From positions 7,998,001-8,062,000 of the forward strand of contig OU342635.1 in NCBI GenBank assembly GCA_910589415.1: 64,000 bases of DNA. Direction: 5' to 3'. The stretch comes from Malachius bipustulatus. Taxonomy: Eukaryota; Arthropoda; Insecta; Coleoptera; Melyridae. The position numbers were made by a program, and so were the translations under genes. Shown piece by piece: positions 13,220 to 26,320 of the stretch (positions are counted from its first letter, which is position 1; every line of letters starts with the position of its first letter). A model generated the notes under the pieces. That model had not been told where the DNA came from, ran no database searches, and was given only the letters and a program-made list of their open reading frames with translations.

Positions 13220-14949
13220 CCATTTTTATGAGCGCATTTTTAAGGAGAACTGAAATTTTTAGAGCAAGCAACTACACCAATATGACCTTGAAAAATTTTA
13301 ACAACCCAATTTTCAAAATGACGGGAATATTCATACTTGAATCAACTCATAAATATAGACTATTAATGCGATCTCGTAACTCTGCATTACGTAATTGTAT
13401 TTCTGTTAAAGTTGAAAGTGCTTCATCTGAAGTTAAAAAAAAAATTGTTCATTCGATTAATCAGCTGACGAGTACTTACTCTCCTGCAAAGAATATCCAC
13501 TGAAAATAAGAAGGGAAGTTAAATATAAGAATATTAACCAAGTTGCGTCAAATTGTGTTTTTGAAATTTTTCCCGTTTTTAGCTTGCAGTGATGAAGTTT
13601 GAATTTTTGACGAATAATTGAATCTCTTAAATCAACAAATCTTGAAGCAGCTTCGGTATTTGGAATTCATCGTCGATAATCAGAGATAAGACTTAAAAAG
13701 ACAATTTGTATAAAATTCCGCCACAATTTTTATTCACTTATTAGTTTTTCGTTTCAACTACATCCAATCAATTTAAAAATACAAATTTACTGTCTAAAAA
13801 TAACAGGACGAAAGGTTATCTATAGTTTACAAAGTCTCTATCTTAAAGAAAACCAGAAAGATGGAACATTTTTTTAGGATTTTATTTTCATTATACAGTG
13901 TGTGAAATGTTCAAAGCTTGCTATTATGGGAAAATTAAATTGTATCATTGCAAATGACACAAAAAGTACTATAATTATTATAAAAACAAATTAAATTGTA
14001 GAGCATCGTCGATTCAAATCTCCCAAAAAAACTAAAAATGAACATCTGCGAATGAATAAATAAAGGTGCAAAAAGGTGCAATAATTTTTTTATACCATTA
14101 GACATTATAATTATTATTCCAATTATTATTATTAGTGCAATTTCTCTATGATCAGCTTTCAAATTTAACACTCTGTATAAATAATTAACTGAGTTGATGA
14201 TAATAATTTATTTTTACTCATTTGATCAGCCTTAAGTTTATTATTGTATACAGCCAAGCACCTTGCATGAATCCATAAATTCTCATATCTTGACATAATT
14301 GCTTAATGATTGTCCGTCTACTATTTCTACGATAATTTTATAAATAAAATTAAATAATAAAATACCTAATTGTATGATTTGATGCAACCATGAAGATTTT
14401 TTCAAGCAGAATTATATAACAATTAGAACAATAAATCGAATTTTGTAAAATGGTAAAAATAATCGACAAATAATTGAAGTATTTTTCAAGCTTAATCCAA
14501 ACGATTTCATCTGATAATTCGAACAATAACAATCATTAAATAAATATAATATTATGAAAAATGAACAATGATCTGATATTAATATTTTTTTAGATGAAAA
14601 AATCAATTTCCTATTATTTTCTCTGTGTTAATTATTAATCCCAACGTTCCCAACGTGACCAGTAGAATTAGAAATTAAAATGTAGTGAACTACTTTTATG
14701 ACTGAGAAAAAATAAATCCACCTCTGTCTTATCCTGAGCCTCCCAGAGAGCGTTTTAATAATAAAAACAATAAAAAAGAACAGCAAAAATTTTAAAATTA
14801 AACAGATTGTTAACTACCTACGCAAAGTTCCTTCATATTTACAAATTTCTTCTTCGCATCTAAATGAAAATTCTGATATTAATTATTAGTAAAAAAATAC
14901 CATACTCACTAATACAAAAATTTTAAAAAACTTCTTGTATTACCCATAT
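13220..14949. other. AT-rich intergenic DNA
   Basis: No recognised gene or RNA. Short open frames lack family resemblance and composition support. Confidence 0.45.
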
Positions 14950-15313
14950 TATACAGGGGGAGTCAGTTTTTTTGCAGCAGGACTTTAAAGGCTTGAAGAA
15001 GACAATTTCTTAAGAGGAAAATTTTATATAAATATATATTCGTGAGAGCTTCTCTTCGGAGATACAATATGTGAAAGTTTTAGAACAACAAGTCTCGAAA
15101 TTAAACAGAGAATCCGAATAATTGTTTACTAAAGAGCAAAGCGCCATGCAATAACAGCCCCAAATATTGAATTTTTGAAGTGTAACAGATGTACCAAACT
15201 TTCACACCCTGTATCTCGGAAACGAAGCAATGTTTATATAAAATTTTCATCTTAAAAATTGTCTTCTTCGAGCCTTTAAAATTCTGCCACAAAAATCAGA
15301 CTCACCCTGTATA
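14950..15313. repeat. small fold-back element C
   Basis: Begins TATACAGGGGGAGTCAG and ends with the complement (CTGACTCACCCTGTATA-like). The arms share AAAGGCTTGAAGAAGACAAT and its complement near 15255-15275. It is 364 bp with no coding capacity, so MITE-like. Confidence 0.85.
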
Positions 15314-16174
15314 TCCAGACTTAAGCTTCGTACAGTTTTAGATCCAAAATCGTGATAAACTAAATTTCTCACGCGAAAAATATATAAAATTTATTAGCAA
15401 TATATAGTCAGTGGCGTACAGTTTTTTTTTTTTTGTCAATATTAACCGTGAGACTGCTTCATCCGAGACGTCACTGGAACTCATATGCCATCTAGTAGTG
15501 CTAATTTTGCATCTTGCTAAATGTCACCAAAATTGACAAAAAGATCTTTGAGATATTAATTTAAAAAAAAATCATTTCCATTGATATTAAAAATTATTTG
15601 ATTCTTTTTAGTCCGTGTTGAGAATATTGAAAAAATATAACAATTATTTCCTGCTTTTTAGTTTTGTATGTGAGTGAAATTTTAAGTTCGTGCTTAAGAA
15701 CTACACCCGCTGTAACTAGCTCCGCACACGCACCCTCTGGTTGAACCTCACGTTCTTACCAAACTACTGTAGCTCGCTTTAACCAGGCGCTCTCTCATTG
15801 GTGTAGGGGATCTTCCAAAATTTTTCCAAAAAGTCAAATAGACAGACACGGAGGAGAGATAATAAAAACGTGGTAAAATGGGAGCGATTTCAGCAAATCA
15901 AAGACCTGAAAACATGAAAAACACAAAAGATATCAAAACATGATTAGAAAACTTGTAAACTCTTATTAAAGTTGGAAGTGTCTCTAATCTCTAAAACTCT
16001 AACTTTTAAGTACTTAATATTTTAAATACTTAATAATATTATGAGTTGCTTGATAAATCATAAAACTTTCGAAGCAGAGAAGAAAGAAAATTGCGGAAAT
16101 ATTTTTTAAATAAAAATGAACGCCATATTTGAGAAAAAAATCAAAAATAATAAGCAGAATTTCTTGACAAATTT
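15314..16174. other. repeat-derived spacer
   Basis: Contains a CAGTGGCGTA motif near 15411, as in other repeats of the window. No gene seen. Confidence 0.4.
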
Positions 16175-17274
16175 TATACAGGGTGGCCCAGCGAAAACGT
16201 ACCAGGCCTAATAACTTGAAAACTGAAGATGTACGCGAAAAACGCCGAAACAGGTCGATTTTATTATCGAGGGGGACATATTTTCGTGACAAATATAACT
16301 ACCCAAGTTCACCCCTTTAGCAGGGGTAGCTACCCCTTTGCTTATCATCATAGGAAACAGATATAAAGTGATACATTAATTGAAAGCTACTTGAATTCTC
16401 TTTACAACGATATCCAACATTTTGGGTTTCGCTTACATACAGGATGGCCCAACGAAAACGTAACTCGTCTTAATAATTCGGAAACTGAAGATGTACGCGA
16501 AAAACGCCGAAACAGGTCGATTTTGTTATAAAAATAGGAATATTTTCGTGACAAATTTAACTACCCAAGTTCACCCCCTTGACAGGGGTAGCTACCCCTT
16601 TGCTTATCATCATAGGGAACAGCTATCGAGTGATATATCATTTAAAAGCTACTTGAATTTTCTTTACAACGATATCCAACATTTTGGGTTTCGTTTACAT
16701 ATAGGGTGGCCTACATACAAGTGATTAAGGCGAGTTACGTTTTATATAACTTGAAAACTGAAGATGTACGCGAAAAACAAAACAGAATTCAAGTAGCTTT
16801 CAAATGATGTATATCACTCGATATCTATTCTCTATGATGATAAGCAAAGGGGTAGCTACCCCTGCCAAAGGGGTGAACTTGGGAAGTCAAATTTGTCACG
16901 AAAATATGCCTACTTCCATAACAAAATGGACCTGTTTCGGCGTTTTTCGCGTACATCTTCAGTTTACAAGTTGTTAAGGCGAGCTACGTTTTCGTTGGGC
17001 CACCCTGTATGTAAGCGAAAACCAAAATGTTGGATACCGTTGTAAAGAGAATATTCAAGGAGCTTTCAAATGATGTATCACTCGATATCTGTTCCCTATG
17101 ATGATACGCAAAGGGGTAGCTACCCTGCCAAAGGGGTGAGCTTGGGTAGTTAAATTTGTCACGAAAATATGTCCCCCTCGATAACAAAATCGACCTGTTT
17201 CGGCGTTTTTCGCCTACATCTTTAGTTTTCAAGTTATTAGGCCTGGTACGTTTTCGCTGTGCCACCCTGTATGT
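16175..17274. repeat. inverted cluster of ~260-bp units
   Basis: Two direct units start at 16175 and 16436, with a partial third from about 16694. Two units then run in the opposite direction (about 16785-17013 and 17014-17274). Each begins with a TACAGG(G/A)TGGCC(C) end and contains GAAGATGTACGCGAAAAACG and AGGGGTAGCTACCCCT. The second of these is itself a palindrome inside each unit. Open frames here are repeat translations, not genes. Confidence 0.9.
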
Positions 17275-18900
17275 GGGTAACTATACAATATATGAAAATG
17301 ATAGTTTGTGTTTCTTCTTAATCGAAGTAACGATTTCTCGATTATCAGAGTCATTCTTATCCTTTTTCTTAGAATATTCCCTATTATGAGAATAATAGTT
17401 CTAACGATTAAAGCACGAGAGCTATGAGTTTTTCAGTCCCATTACAGCGACATTTTTTGAAAAGTTACGTTGGCATAGAGTTATGAATTTTTTAATCGAA
17501 ACTGATAAAAATCGTATTGAAATTATATGCTTTTTACATCTGATCGACCGGAATGCATAATCTGCATTTAACAAATCATAACTTTCCAATCGACGATGAC
17601 AAAACCAAGGTTAACCCTTGTTTTGATTATTGCAAATAGAGCCAATTTCTGAAAGAATCTAGAAGAAGAGAGAATCAAGATTAAGGGCCCGTTTTGATTG
17701 CAAACAAATAGCGATTCTGAGAAAAATAAAATCAAGAAATATGAAACTATTAAAATTATAAAAGTTGCGCAGTTGTAATATTTGAAGTTAGAAATCAATA
17801 AATCGCTCAGTTAGAAATAATTATGTAGGTACCTATAATGTTCTCCATCTGATCGATAGTAAGGCAATTGTGCTTGAAAAATCATAATTCATAACACAAA
17901 AGATAGGGTAAAATGTTTTCCCTCGTTATCATCAGAATTAAAAACATCTCGAATAATAACATGACAGCATTTTTCGGAAAGTTGCATCATAATAATAAAA
18001 TTTCGAAATCGACTTAGATATTCATCGCTGCATGAAAGGATCACTATTTTTCTTTAATAATTGATTTAACAATTATTATCGATTACGGGGAGCGTTACAA
18101 AAATATTGATTCTGGAAACGTTTTAATCGTTTTAATGTTAATCGTTTTGATGCCTCAACTACATTCAAAATTAATTTCAGCACTGTAAACTGAAAAAAAA
18201 TTATCACACTCTCTCATTTTTTCTCAAATCAGTGCCTAAAATTTAATTAATCAGAAATTGAAAGATTTCTGATCTCTGACACTATTAAAATTAGGTACAC
18301 CAAAATTTTCAATTTGCAAATTTCAAAAATTATTTCACGAAACGTTTTATTTTAGACAGCTATTATTGGGTAACTATTAAACATTTCAAATTTACTGAAT
18401 GACAAGATAACACTCGTGAGGTTTTAATTAGACTTCTAAGGCATCAAGCGGTGGACTGCTTAAAATCTTAAGTGCACCATCAATCAGTAAAAAGTGAACT
18501 AATTCAGAGGAAAACTATCGCACATCTGGAACAAGGTAAATTCTACTTAAGATTATCTCAAGCAATAATAGAAAGTGCCAATAGTTCTATTGAAAAAGTA
18601 CAGTTTTCGACTCTAATCAATCAATAATCAATCCAAATTTCTCTAAATCAATAAAATTTTACTCATCAAACTCCTAGTTTTATTAAATGAATAATGGCAA
18701 TTTCCCGCATGCAAAAAATTTTTCCAATTTGAACTTGACACTGCATCATTTAACTCCTCAACGCGGAAAACACAATAATTTATAATTCACAAACAGGAAC
18801 CTAATTCCGCAGTTGTTCCTAAAAATGACCCTCGCAATTAACGGACGTTTAGCGTCGGCAGGAAGTAGGACAAATTACGCTAAAATGCTAAAAAGCCGAT
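17275..18900. other. AT-rich spacer upstream of H27-2
   Basis: No supported gene. Composition becomes GC-richer only from about 18830, at the H27-2 promoter. Confidence 0.45.
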
Positions 18901-18986
18901 CAGACGACGTCCTCCGCGGAGGTCACCCCGTGGAGATATAAGGCCCCGTCGGGCAGGTGTCCGAACATTCATGTGACCCCCCGTTG
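18901..18986 (+). promoter_or_regulatory. H27-2 core promoter
   Basis: A GC-rich stretch with a 12-bp palindrome CCTCCGCGGAGG (18911-18922) and TATAAGG at 18937-18943, about 50 bp before the first ATG. It lacks the GGTTATCA box and the 5' UTR shared by the array genes, so its regulation may differ. Confidence 0.5.
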
Positions 18987-21900
18987 ATGGCAGACATGGA
19001 GACCAGAACGATGATTGTCTTTGGTGTTATCGCAGGTAGGACGTTCAACTGCTCAGATAAGAGCCGTTGTAATGGCACCAATTTGTTTAACATAAATATA
19101 ATTAACCATAATTGACCCTCATACGCTTGAATTATTTTTATTTTGTCTTATCGTGCGCTTTTATCTAATTGTTTCAATGATTATTATTGTCTTTGTTTAG
19201 TTAATTTGTTCATTGTTGTGACTTTATTCTGCTTCCTATAATAAAGTTTTAAGTGTTATTTTTGATAAAGCGAGAGTTCTTCTGAAATAATCATTGCACT
19301 ACTTTAGGAAAAAGTAACACTTTTCTTTTGCTGTACTTACCATTTATGTTTCATAAATAATACGAGTAACAACAATTGAGTCTTACTGTAGCATGACATT
19401 TTTTTTTTCAAAAATGTAACTGCACTTCTTAATATAATAACTATCGCCACGGTTTGAAGATAAAAACTGATCGGACCAGGAAAATACAAAATAAGTGAAA
19501 AATTCCTTAGATATTGACATAAATGCCGCGTGTGACAACTTAAAAGCGGGACATAGGGGAATGACATGAGAAATCACATATTTGCAGTTTGCCGCTCACC
19601 AGTTTCATCTACAAGAACGGTAATGGTGTCTATCGGAGGGGCATTCTTTCCTGAACGCGCTGCTAACAAAAATTTTATAATTTATGCTTTTTAATTATTG
19701 AAAAAATAATTTAAATATTTTCAAAATAAAACTTATCAGTAGCCATTACATGCCAAATTCGAATAATTATTATCGTCTTTTTTTATTTTTATATTTTATG
19801 TTTTTTATTGATTTTGTTTTTTGTTTTTTATTGATGTTTTATTTTAAAAATATTCAAATTATTTTTTCAATAAATAAAAAGCAATAAATTGTGAAGTTTT
19901 TCGGTAGCAACGCGTTCAGGAAAGTTTTTTCGATAGTCACCATAACAGTTCTTGTAGATAAAACTGGAGAGCAGCAAGCTGCTTTCCCATGTTATTCCCC
20001 TATGTCCCCCTATGTGGCTTGTTCAATTAATTCTTGCCCTCTATTATTTTTTATTTTTTTCATGCCTAGTGTTTCATTGCCCGAAGCAACAAAGTGGTTT
20101 CAGTGGTAACTTATGATTGAATTATTGGCTTCTCTATTTATGTTTTAAGGAGAAATTTTGAAAAATTTATTTATTTATTAAGATTGAAGAGCTGTTTCTA
20201 TTGCTGCAGTAACATTTAAAGTAATTTTCGAGAATATCGGGTAAAATTGGCGATTGTGACGTAATTTTGTCATTTCGTTGGGACGTAATCTACGTATTTA
20301 CGTCACTTTACCATTCAAATCCTTAAGGTTAGTCAGCCAATAAAACACCCTCTATATGCGGTAAAAATTCTGATTCATTTATAAGGAAATTGTTTTAAAA
20401 GTCTTAGACAATTCGCAAGATATTTTCCCCGCATACCCTGTTGGCTGAATGATACTCGGTATAGGATTCCATGAGCGAGGATAGGGATAAAAGATTAGAA
20501 CACATGTAAACGCAAAAGAAAGGGCAATAGTTATCCCAGACGAACTATTTGGCGGCGATGTTTCTTACCTGTCAATTTTTAATCAATTTGTCGTGACAAT
20601 AGTTGCAAATAATTGTCGCTTCGCTAATTTCCGTATCAACATGACAACATTCATATTCTCCATCCTCTTTTCATGCGCATCGCCCCGATATAGCTATCTT
20701 CTGCTGTTTCACATACCTAACATAATGCAGCCAACCTTCTATACTGTCACATATTATACAGTAGTAGGTTTAAAATCTTTTTTAAAGATTGGATATTAGT
20801 CAAATCTTCATTGACATCTTTACTAACTTATTTTCCAAACTTGAAATCTTTAAATCATTTACCACGTCTGAAAATGTGAGCAACAATAATTATTGTAAGT
20901 CTCACTTTAAGCCTCATAGATAGTTTTTATTTTTTCATTATTCATTTAGGTTCCTGTATGTCAAATTCCATTTCATTATTGTTTCAAATTTGATTTTTGA
21001 AGTTCTGATTTTGAACGCCATATTATAATTTTTGATCTAAAGTATTTATATTGAGTTTTACTCAAAATATTAAGTCTCACAATGAATTGTTTGACGTTAA
21101 ATTTTTCTGAGTATTAAATTATTATTATTGCGAAATTTGAAACTAGGTAGGTATCTGTGAGAAAAATGTCGGGAAATTAAAGTCTCACTAAGCCCACAAA
21201 AAAGTAAAAAGTTTATAGAATTTGGGTCAATAAAAATTATGAGAGATATTAATAAACAACAAGATCATCTTAAATGATCAAATATTTGAGCTTTAAGCAT
21301 TTTAAGCCTCACGAAAAGATATTTGCCTCCTATTTTCAGCCATGCAATAAAATTTTTGCCTAGATTTTTTCGTTCCTAGTATTTTTTTAATATTAAAGAT
21401 AATAAATTAGTCTTCTTTAAGCCTCACAAGAACACTGAAATTTCAAGTCATTTACCTACGTCTTAAAATGTGAGCAACAATAATTATAAGCCTCACATCA
21501 AGCCTCATAGCCGATCATTAGACTAGAGTATTTTTTTATTACTTATGTAAGTTCCTATAATGTCAAATCCCTTTTCATTATTGTTTTAAATTTAATTTTC
21601 AAAGTTTTGACTTAGAACATCATATTAGAATTTTCAGCCTAAAGTCTTTATATTAAGCTTTACTCAAGTATCATTATTTAACGCTAGGTACTTCATTAGG
21701 AAATATGAGGGATAATAACTAAGTCTCACTTTAAGTCTCACAATGAACTATGTGGCGTCAAATTTTAATAAGTATTAAATTATTATTATTGCCAAATTTG
21801 ATGCTATCTGCGAGATAAATGTCGGGCAATTAAAGTCTCACTTAGAGCCTCACAAAAAAGTTAGTAGAATTTAAATCAAGAAATATTACGAGATATATTA

Positions 21901-24900
21901 ATAAACAACAAAATTATCTCAAATGATAAAACATTTTCGCGATAAAACATTAAAAATCATTAATAAGCTCCCTTTAAGCCTCACAAAAAGATTTGCCTCT
22001 TATTTTCAGCCACGCAATAAATTTTTTGCCTGGATTTTTTTCATGTCTAGTATTCCCTTACATGATGAAGTCTAATTAGAGGTCGTTTTCGTTTTCAAAT
22101 TTTAAAGATAACAAATTAGTCTTCTTTTAAGCCTCACAAAAATATTGCCGTCAAAAGAATTCGCTCAGATTTTAATTAAAGCGTATGCATCAATTAATGA
22201 TTGATAGCTTTTTTAATTGTTATCTTTTTTTCTAAATTTGTAGGCACTGTCTTTAAAAATATGAGAGATACCTAATTCATTCACACAATATTAAGCTTCA
22301 CCTCAATTAATAAAAATAATTTTTTTCTACTCACAACCTTTAATCTGCATATTAAATATGAATCACCAGTGCTTTAATGGGTCTCATTAAGATACAAATT
22401 TTCATTAAAGCACTGGTCAAGCTATCCAATGGCAGAGGAGCATTTGCAATCGAATCGGTTCCCTTTTCGCTCACAATCGGGTCGGCAAACCAACCGAAGT
22501 CAAGAGTTGTCATACTCACGACAAAAATTGCCTTGTGATATAAGTTCTGTATTTCTGAAAAAAAATTCTGAACGTTTATTTAATTTAGAACATAAGTAAC
22601 ATTCAAAGAAAATTTATCAAGATTTTATGTTACCTTAATTAATTTGATAGGTAGGTAGGTATATCGTGTAAAAGATATGAAGATAAAATATTATATCATT
22701 CGTAACGCTCCGTGATAGTATTCAAAGCGGCAACGCTGCGACCGTCGCGTTGCGCAGGTAAACAATATCGTAATTAATGGCTGTCAATGTTATTAAAATT
22801 ATTATTAATCTGAAAATCAAAGCGTAAAATTCGGAATTCGAACTTCGCATAATAAAAATTACGCAGTAGTGAGTAGTGCCCTTTAAACTTGATACTAAAA
22901 CATGTCTCAGCGGAATAATCTTAGCGACGAAGAGAAAATTTGGTACCTAATATGCGTAAGCAAATAGCAACCTATCTTAACCTCAATGATCCGCAATTGT
23001 ACACGGGTCATTGTTAAAATATATAATTTTTCAATCTTTTCTATGAAATAAAAAAGGGTCGTAGAAAAAATAGTGTATGGAACTCGCAGATTCATTATAA
23101 GCTCGTTGCATAATATACTAATTTACTTATTAATGATAAAATCTGCTTGATTACCTACTTCAATGTTATTTGGATAAGTCTATTTATGTGCATGCGAATG
23201 AATTTTTAGCATTAATAACAACCATAACATCTTCCTCGTTATATCTATCTGTTATCTTTTGCGATATTGATCTCTTCTCTGCTCATTCTCTCCCCGAAAT
23301 TATTACGTAAGTAAATAAAATATATCTTTCAGTTTTGGTTTGTTTGACCGAGGCAAGTCAAGGAATTCAATTCGCTACTCTTTCAAACTATGTGGTTATA
23401 ACTGATTCTATTGACGATGTAGATGAACAACTTCAAATTACGTTAGAGGATTTCTGTAAAGAAACTCCTTCTTTCAAGGTAACTCTTCGACGATACCTGG
23501 AACAAATCCTGTCCTTTATTAGTCACTAACTCAAACTAAATGTCCAGAAATCTAGGAGCTATATTCTTATAGATACCTACACCTACTTACTCTTATTAAA
23601 TATTTTGTAAACTCCTGATTGGTTCGACTAAAACTAATAAATTGATTGTCGTGGATGATAAAAAATCTCTAATACTTAAATAGTGAAAGTAAAGTTGAAG
23701 CAGTTTTCAGAAGATGATTCAAGTTAAAGCAGACTCAAATGTTGTTATTGTCATCAGTTTCATCTTAAGTGACGTTGTTTCACTTATTTATTATTTATTT
23801 ATTTGTTTATTATTACTTTATTAAAGTTAAATTACAAATTTCAGTCTTGGTTTGTGTGGCCGAGGCGAAACAAGAAATTGAATTAACGCCTTACAAAGAC
23901 GCTATTGAATTTAGTATCATCGCATTAGATGATAATCTTCAAACGATTCTTGAGGATTTCTGTAAAGAAACCCCAGATTTCCAGGTAACTGCTACTGATC
24001 AACATTCCAACCCGTTCGTTTTGAGTACAAAAATTCAAAAATACAAAAACTCAAAAAACTTTCTTTTTTCAAGTCTACCTTTTAGACAATTTTTTTTAAT
24101 TTTGGAAATTTTCATCTTATTCAACATACAAGTCATTGTCTCAAAGGAAAAAATAAGTGAGATCCAGAACCAAACTGACTTAATCGATTTTTTTTCCAGT
24201 TTGACGTTTCTAAAACGTACTAAAAAAATTTTCTTCCTAAAATAAATGGCGACAAGTTTTCTAAAATGGATAAAACAGGAAACAAGGCTTGTAAACGTAA
24301 ACTATGATTATTATCTAATGTTCCCGCAGGAGGTTACAGATACAAACTTAACAATAACTCCTATTATTCCTTTTACCATTTTCCGCTCACATATCTTCGA
24401 TTCCATAGAAAATCCTCTCAATTGACCACAAATATTTCAGCCAGCGCTAGAAGAAAGTATAAGTAGAATCGAAAAAATAGACATCGAAGGAGAAACAGTC
24501 TGCAGTCTCGTCAGGAATCATCTAGAATACATTTTTGAGCCAGTAGTGACAGCAATAGATGATTGTCCTGTGGATAAAGAAGCCAAAGTCGCAGATTTCT
24601 TCATGCACTCAATTGTATCAGTCTTCGATTATCTATGCCAATCAGATGGGGAGCATATAATTGGTAAAGACAACCAGGTCAAGCAATTATGGTCAATGTT
24701 TCATTCTGGATGTTTTCAGAGCTGGTAAATCCATGTCTGGAACAGGTTGATACGACCTGCTTTGAAGACAGTTCTTCCATGGAGAGGTTCGGGAATTTGT
24801 TATACACAGAACCGGATAAATCGTTCAAGGAGGAGGTTTGCCGGTACGTTCGTTTAATTGTTATAAGTTAATAATTTATAGTTTTTTGAACACTTGCAGT

Positions 24901-25017
24901 GGATATGAGGAGCTAGAGCCGTGCGTGGATAGTTCTTTAAAAGAAGCGTGTAAGTCACCTATAACGAGAGAATCACTTATGGGTCTTCTTGAAGCTGCCT
25001 TCAAATCACAGTGTTAA
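18987..25017 (+). CDS. H27-2: divergent 27-kDa haemolymph protein-like protein with two alternative second exons
   Basis: Predicted secreted protein of 219 or 217 aa. Exons: 1, 18987-19035 (leader ending METRTMIVFGVIA; a second in-frame ATG at 18996); 2a, 23333-23478, or 2b, 23845-23984; 3, 24441-24663; 4, 24720-24843; 5, 24900-25017. Phases are 1, 0, 1, 2, exactly as in the array. Both second exons start in phase 1 and end in phase 0, so including both would break the frame. Both encode VLVC...EA.Q at the start and LEDFCKETP near the end. Exon 3 ends CQSDGEHII and joins ELVNPCLE, the family signature. Ten family cysteines are present. Intron 1 is 4.3 kb or longer and full of repeats. 2a could instead be a relic of a lost gene copy. 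Confidence 0.75.
19551..20016. repeat. fold-back element D in H27-2 intron 1
   Basis: GGGACATAGGGGAATGACAT on the left pairs imperfectly with ATGTTATTCCCCTATGTCCC on the right. Inner blocks around TACAAGAACGGTAATGGTG also pair. It is about 460 bp with a T/A-rich centre. Confidence 0.75.
20017..20839. other. H27-2 intron 1, no feature
   Basis: AT-rich intron sequence; no coding exon or repeat structure recognised. Confidence 0.4.
20840..22142. repeat. diverged tandem duplication with recurring AAGCCTCAC motif
   Basis: Two copies of a unit of about 600-700 bp: 20840-21432 and 21433-22142. Both begin near GAAAATGTGAGCAACAATAA or its variant and both end with TTAGTCTTCTTT and AAGCCTCAC. The motifs TTAAGCCTCAC, AAGTCTCACTT and relatives recur many times in both copies. 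No coding frame. Confidence 0.75.
22143..23332. other. H27-2 intron 1, distal part
   Basis: Contains a 14-bp hairpin (CCAGTGCTTTAATG at 22369 and its complement ending 22417). No exon recognised. Confidence 0.4.
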
Positions 25018-25113
25018 TTTTTTGTTCTTAATTTCTTGAATGTAATTAATGTATCTACTTAATGATTATTAAATAATTATAAAATTTTTTAAATACGTTA
25101 AAAATATATATTG

Positions 25114-25154
25114 TTGCAGAATTTTATACGTTTTTCTTTCACAAACTAAATCTA
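25114..25154 (+). promoter_or_regulatory. distal conserved block upstream of H27-3
   Basis: TTGCAGAATTTTATACG followed by TTTTTCTTTC and ACTAAATC. The same block lies about 240-320 bp before H27-5 (34185), H27-6 (39896) and H27-7 (42191). It contains a GAAnnTTC dyad in the other three copies but not here. Confidence 0.45.
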
Positions 25155-25328
25155 GTTCGATTTAATTATTGTAATAGTGGGACGGTCGAAGATATATTTT
25201 TCAAAACACGATTGATTAGATAAAAGTTGACAAAAATTATTCCACATACCAAGTAACATTATTTTTATAGCAATATTGCTTAATTCTTATCCAGAATTTA
25301 TTATTTCACTTTTGTGGCGACCCTGGAA

Positions 25329-25439
25329 GGTTATCAAGGAGCAAATTACTGATACCTACATTTTTTGTATAAATAAGCGAGAAAAAATTCAGATCGTCAC
25401 TTTGTGTCTGAATTGTTACTTCGAGACCCAAACTTCACG
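25329..25439 (+). promoter_or_regulatory. H27-3 promoter and 5' UTR
   Basis: GGTTATCA at 25329-25336, TATAAATA at 25368-25375, and an initiator-like ATCGTCACTTTG about 30 bp later. The 5' UTR text ACTTCGAGACCCAAACTTCA is shared with H27-4 and H27-5 and closely with H27-6 and H27-7. Confidence 0.7.
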
Positions 25440-26249
25440 ATGAAATTCTTCATTCTCTTCCTTGCTGGTGAGTTATTATTTATTAATTTATATCTCGCTG
25501 TTTCCATTTCAATTTTCATACAGGGTGTTTCATTTTCTTACCAGTTTCATTCTAAGAGACGATGGAGTATCGCAAAATAGATGAACTTTTCTTACAAAAT
25601 ATTTTTCAGAAAGTCATACTAACGAAGGTATAGAAGTCTTCAATTAATTTGTGTTCATTTTCCACATAATAAAATTGGAACAATAGAATTATTACCTACA
25701 GTTTGCTGACAGAAAAATGTTCAACCGACAATATCTCAGAAACGATACCTAATATCAATATTTTGCACTAGTAGCAACCATTTAATATCTACGCCCCTGG
25801 ACAGTTTTGGAAAAATTATTACCAATAAATAAAATATATCTGTCTCAGAACTATGTATACCAAATTTGAACAACATCGCTTTTCTTGCGATTCTCCCTCA
25901 CCTCCCAAAATGACACTGGTAAAAAATGAAACACCCCGTATATAAAATACAGTATACTTACAGTCGTATAAAAAAATATTTAAAAATAGATCGCAAAATA
26001 AATTATAAATTTATTTTCCAGTCGCCGGTGTGGCCATGGCTTCACCCATGTCAAAACGCGAAGTTGGACTCAGAGAGAGGATCCACGAGCGTCTCAGCAA
26101 ACATGGTGGTGAAACTTACACCAAAGTGGGAAAGGAAAAGGCCGAAGAAACCGTCGAACAAGTCCTTGAATTCTGCAGCTTGACTGAAGATGAAATCGAT
26201 GTAAGTGAATTTTCCTAACAAGATTGTCTCTTAAAACCGTAGATTAAAT

Positions 26250-26320
26250 GGGGCTCCACGATGCAGTGGTAAGTAAGAACCTCTGTCTACGAAGCCCAAG
26301 ACTAGGTTCGATCATAGCTC
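26250..26320 (+). repeat. tRNA-like SINE head
   Basis: Located in H27-3 intron 2. It has an A-box-like TGCAGTGGTAAGTAAG (from about 26262) and a B-box-like GGTTCGATC at 26305-26313, spaced as in a tRNA. The stems do not pair well enough for a functional tRNA, so a tRNA-derived SINE is more likely. Confidence 0.5.

Noticed and set aside
13162..13503. 113-codon open frame
   Set aside because: Begins inside a fold-back arm, has AT-driven composition and no recognisable motif.
16491..17389. Open frames with MSRKYVPLDNKIDLF-like peptides
   Set aside because: The same peptide appears wherever the ~260-bp unit occurs, including 16014-16292 on the other strand; it is repeat translation without codon support.
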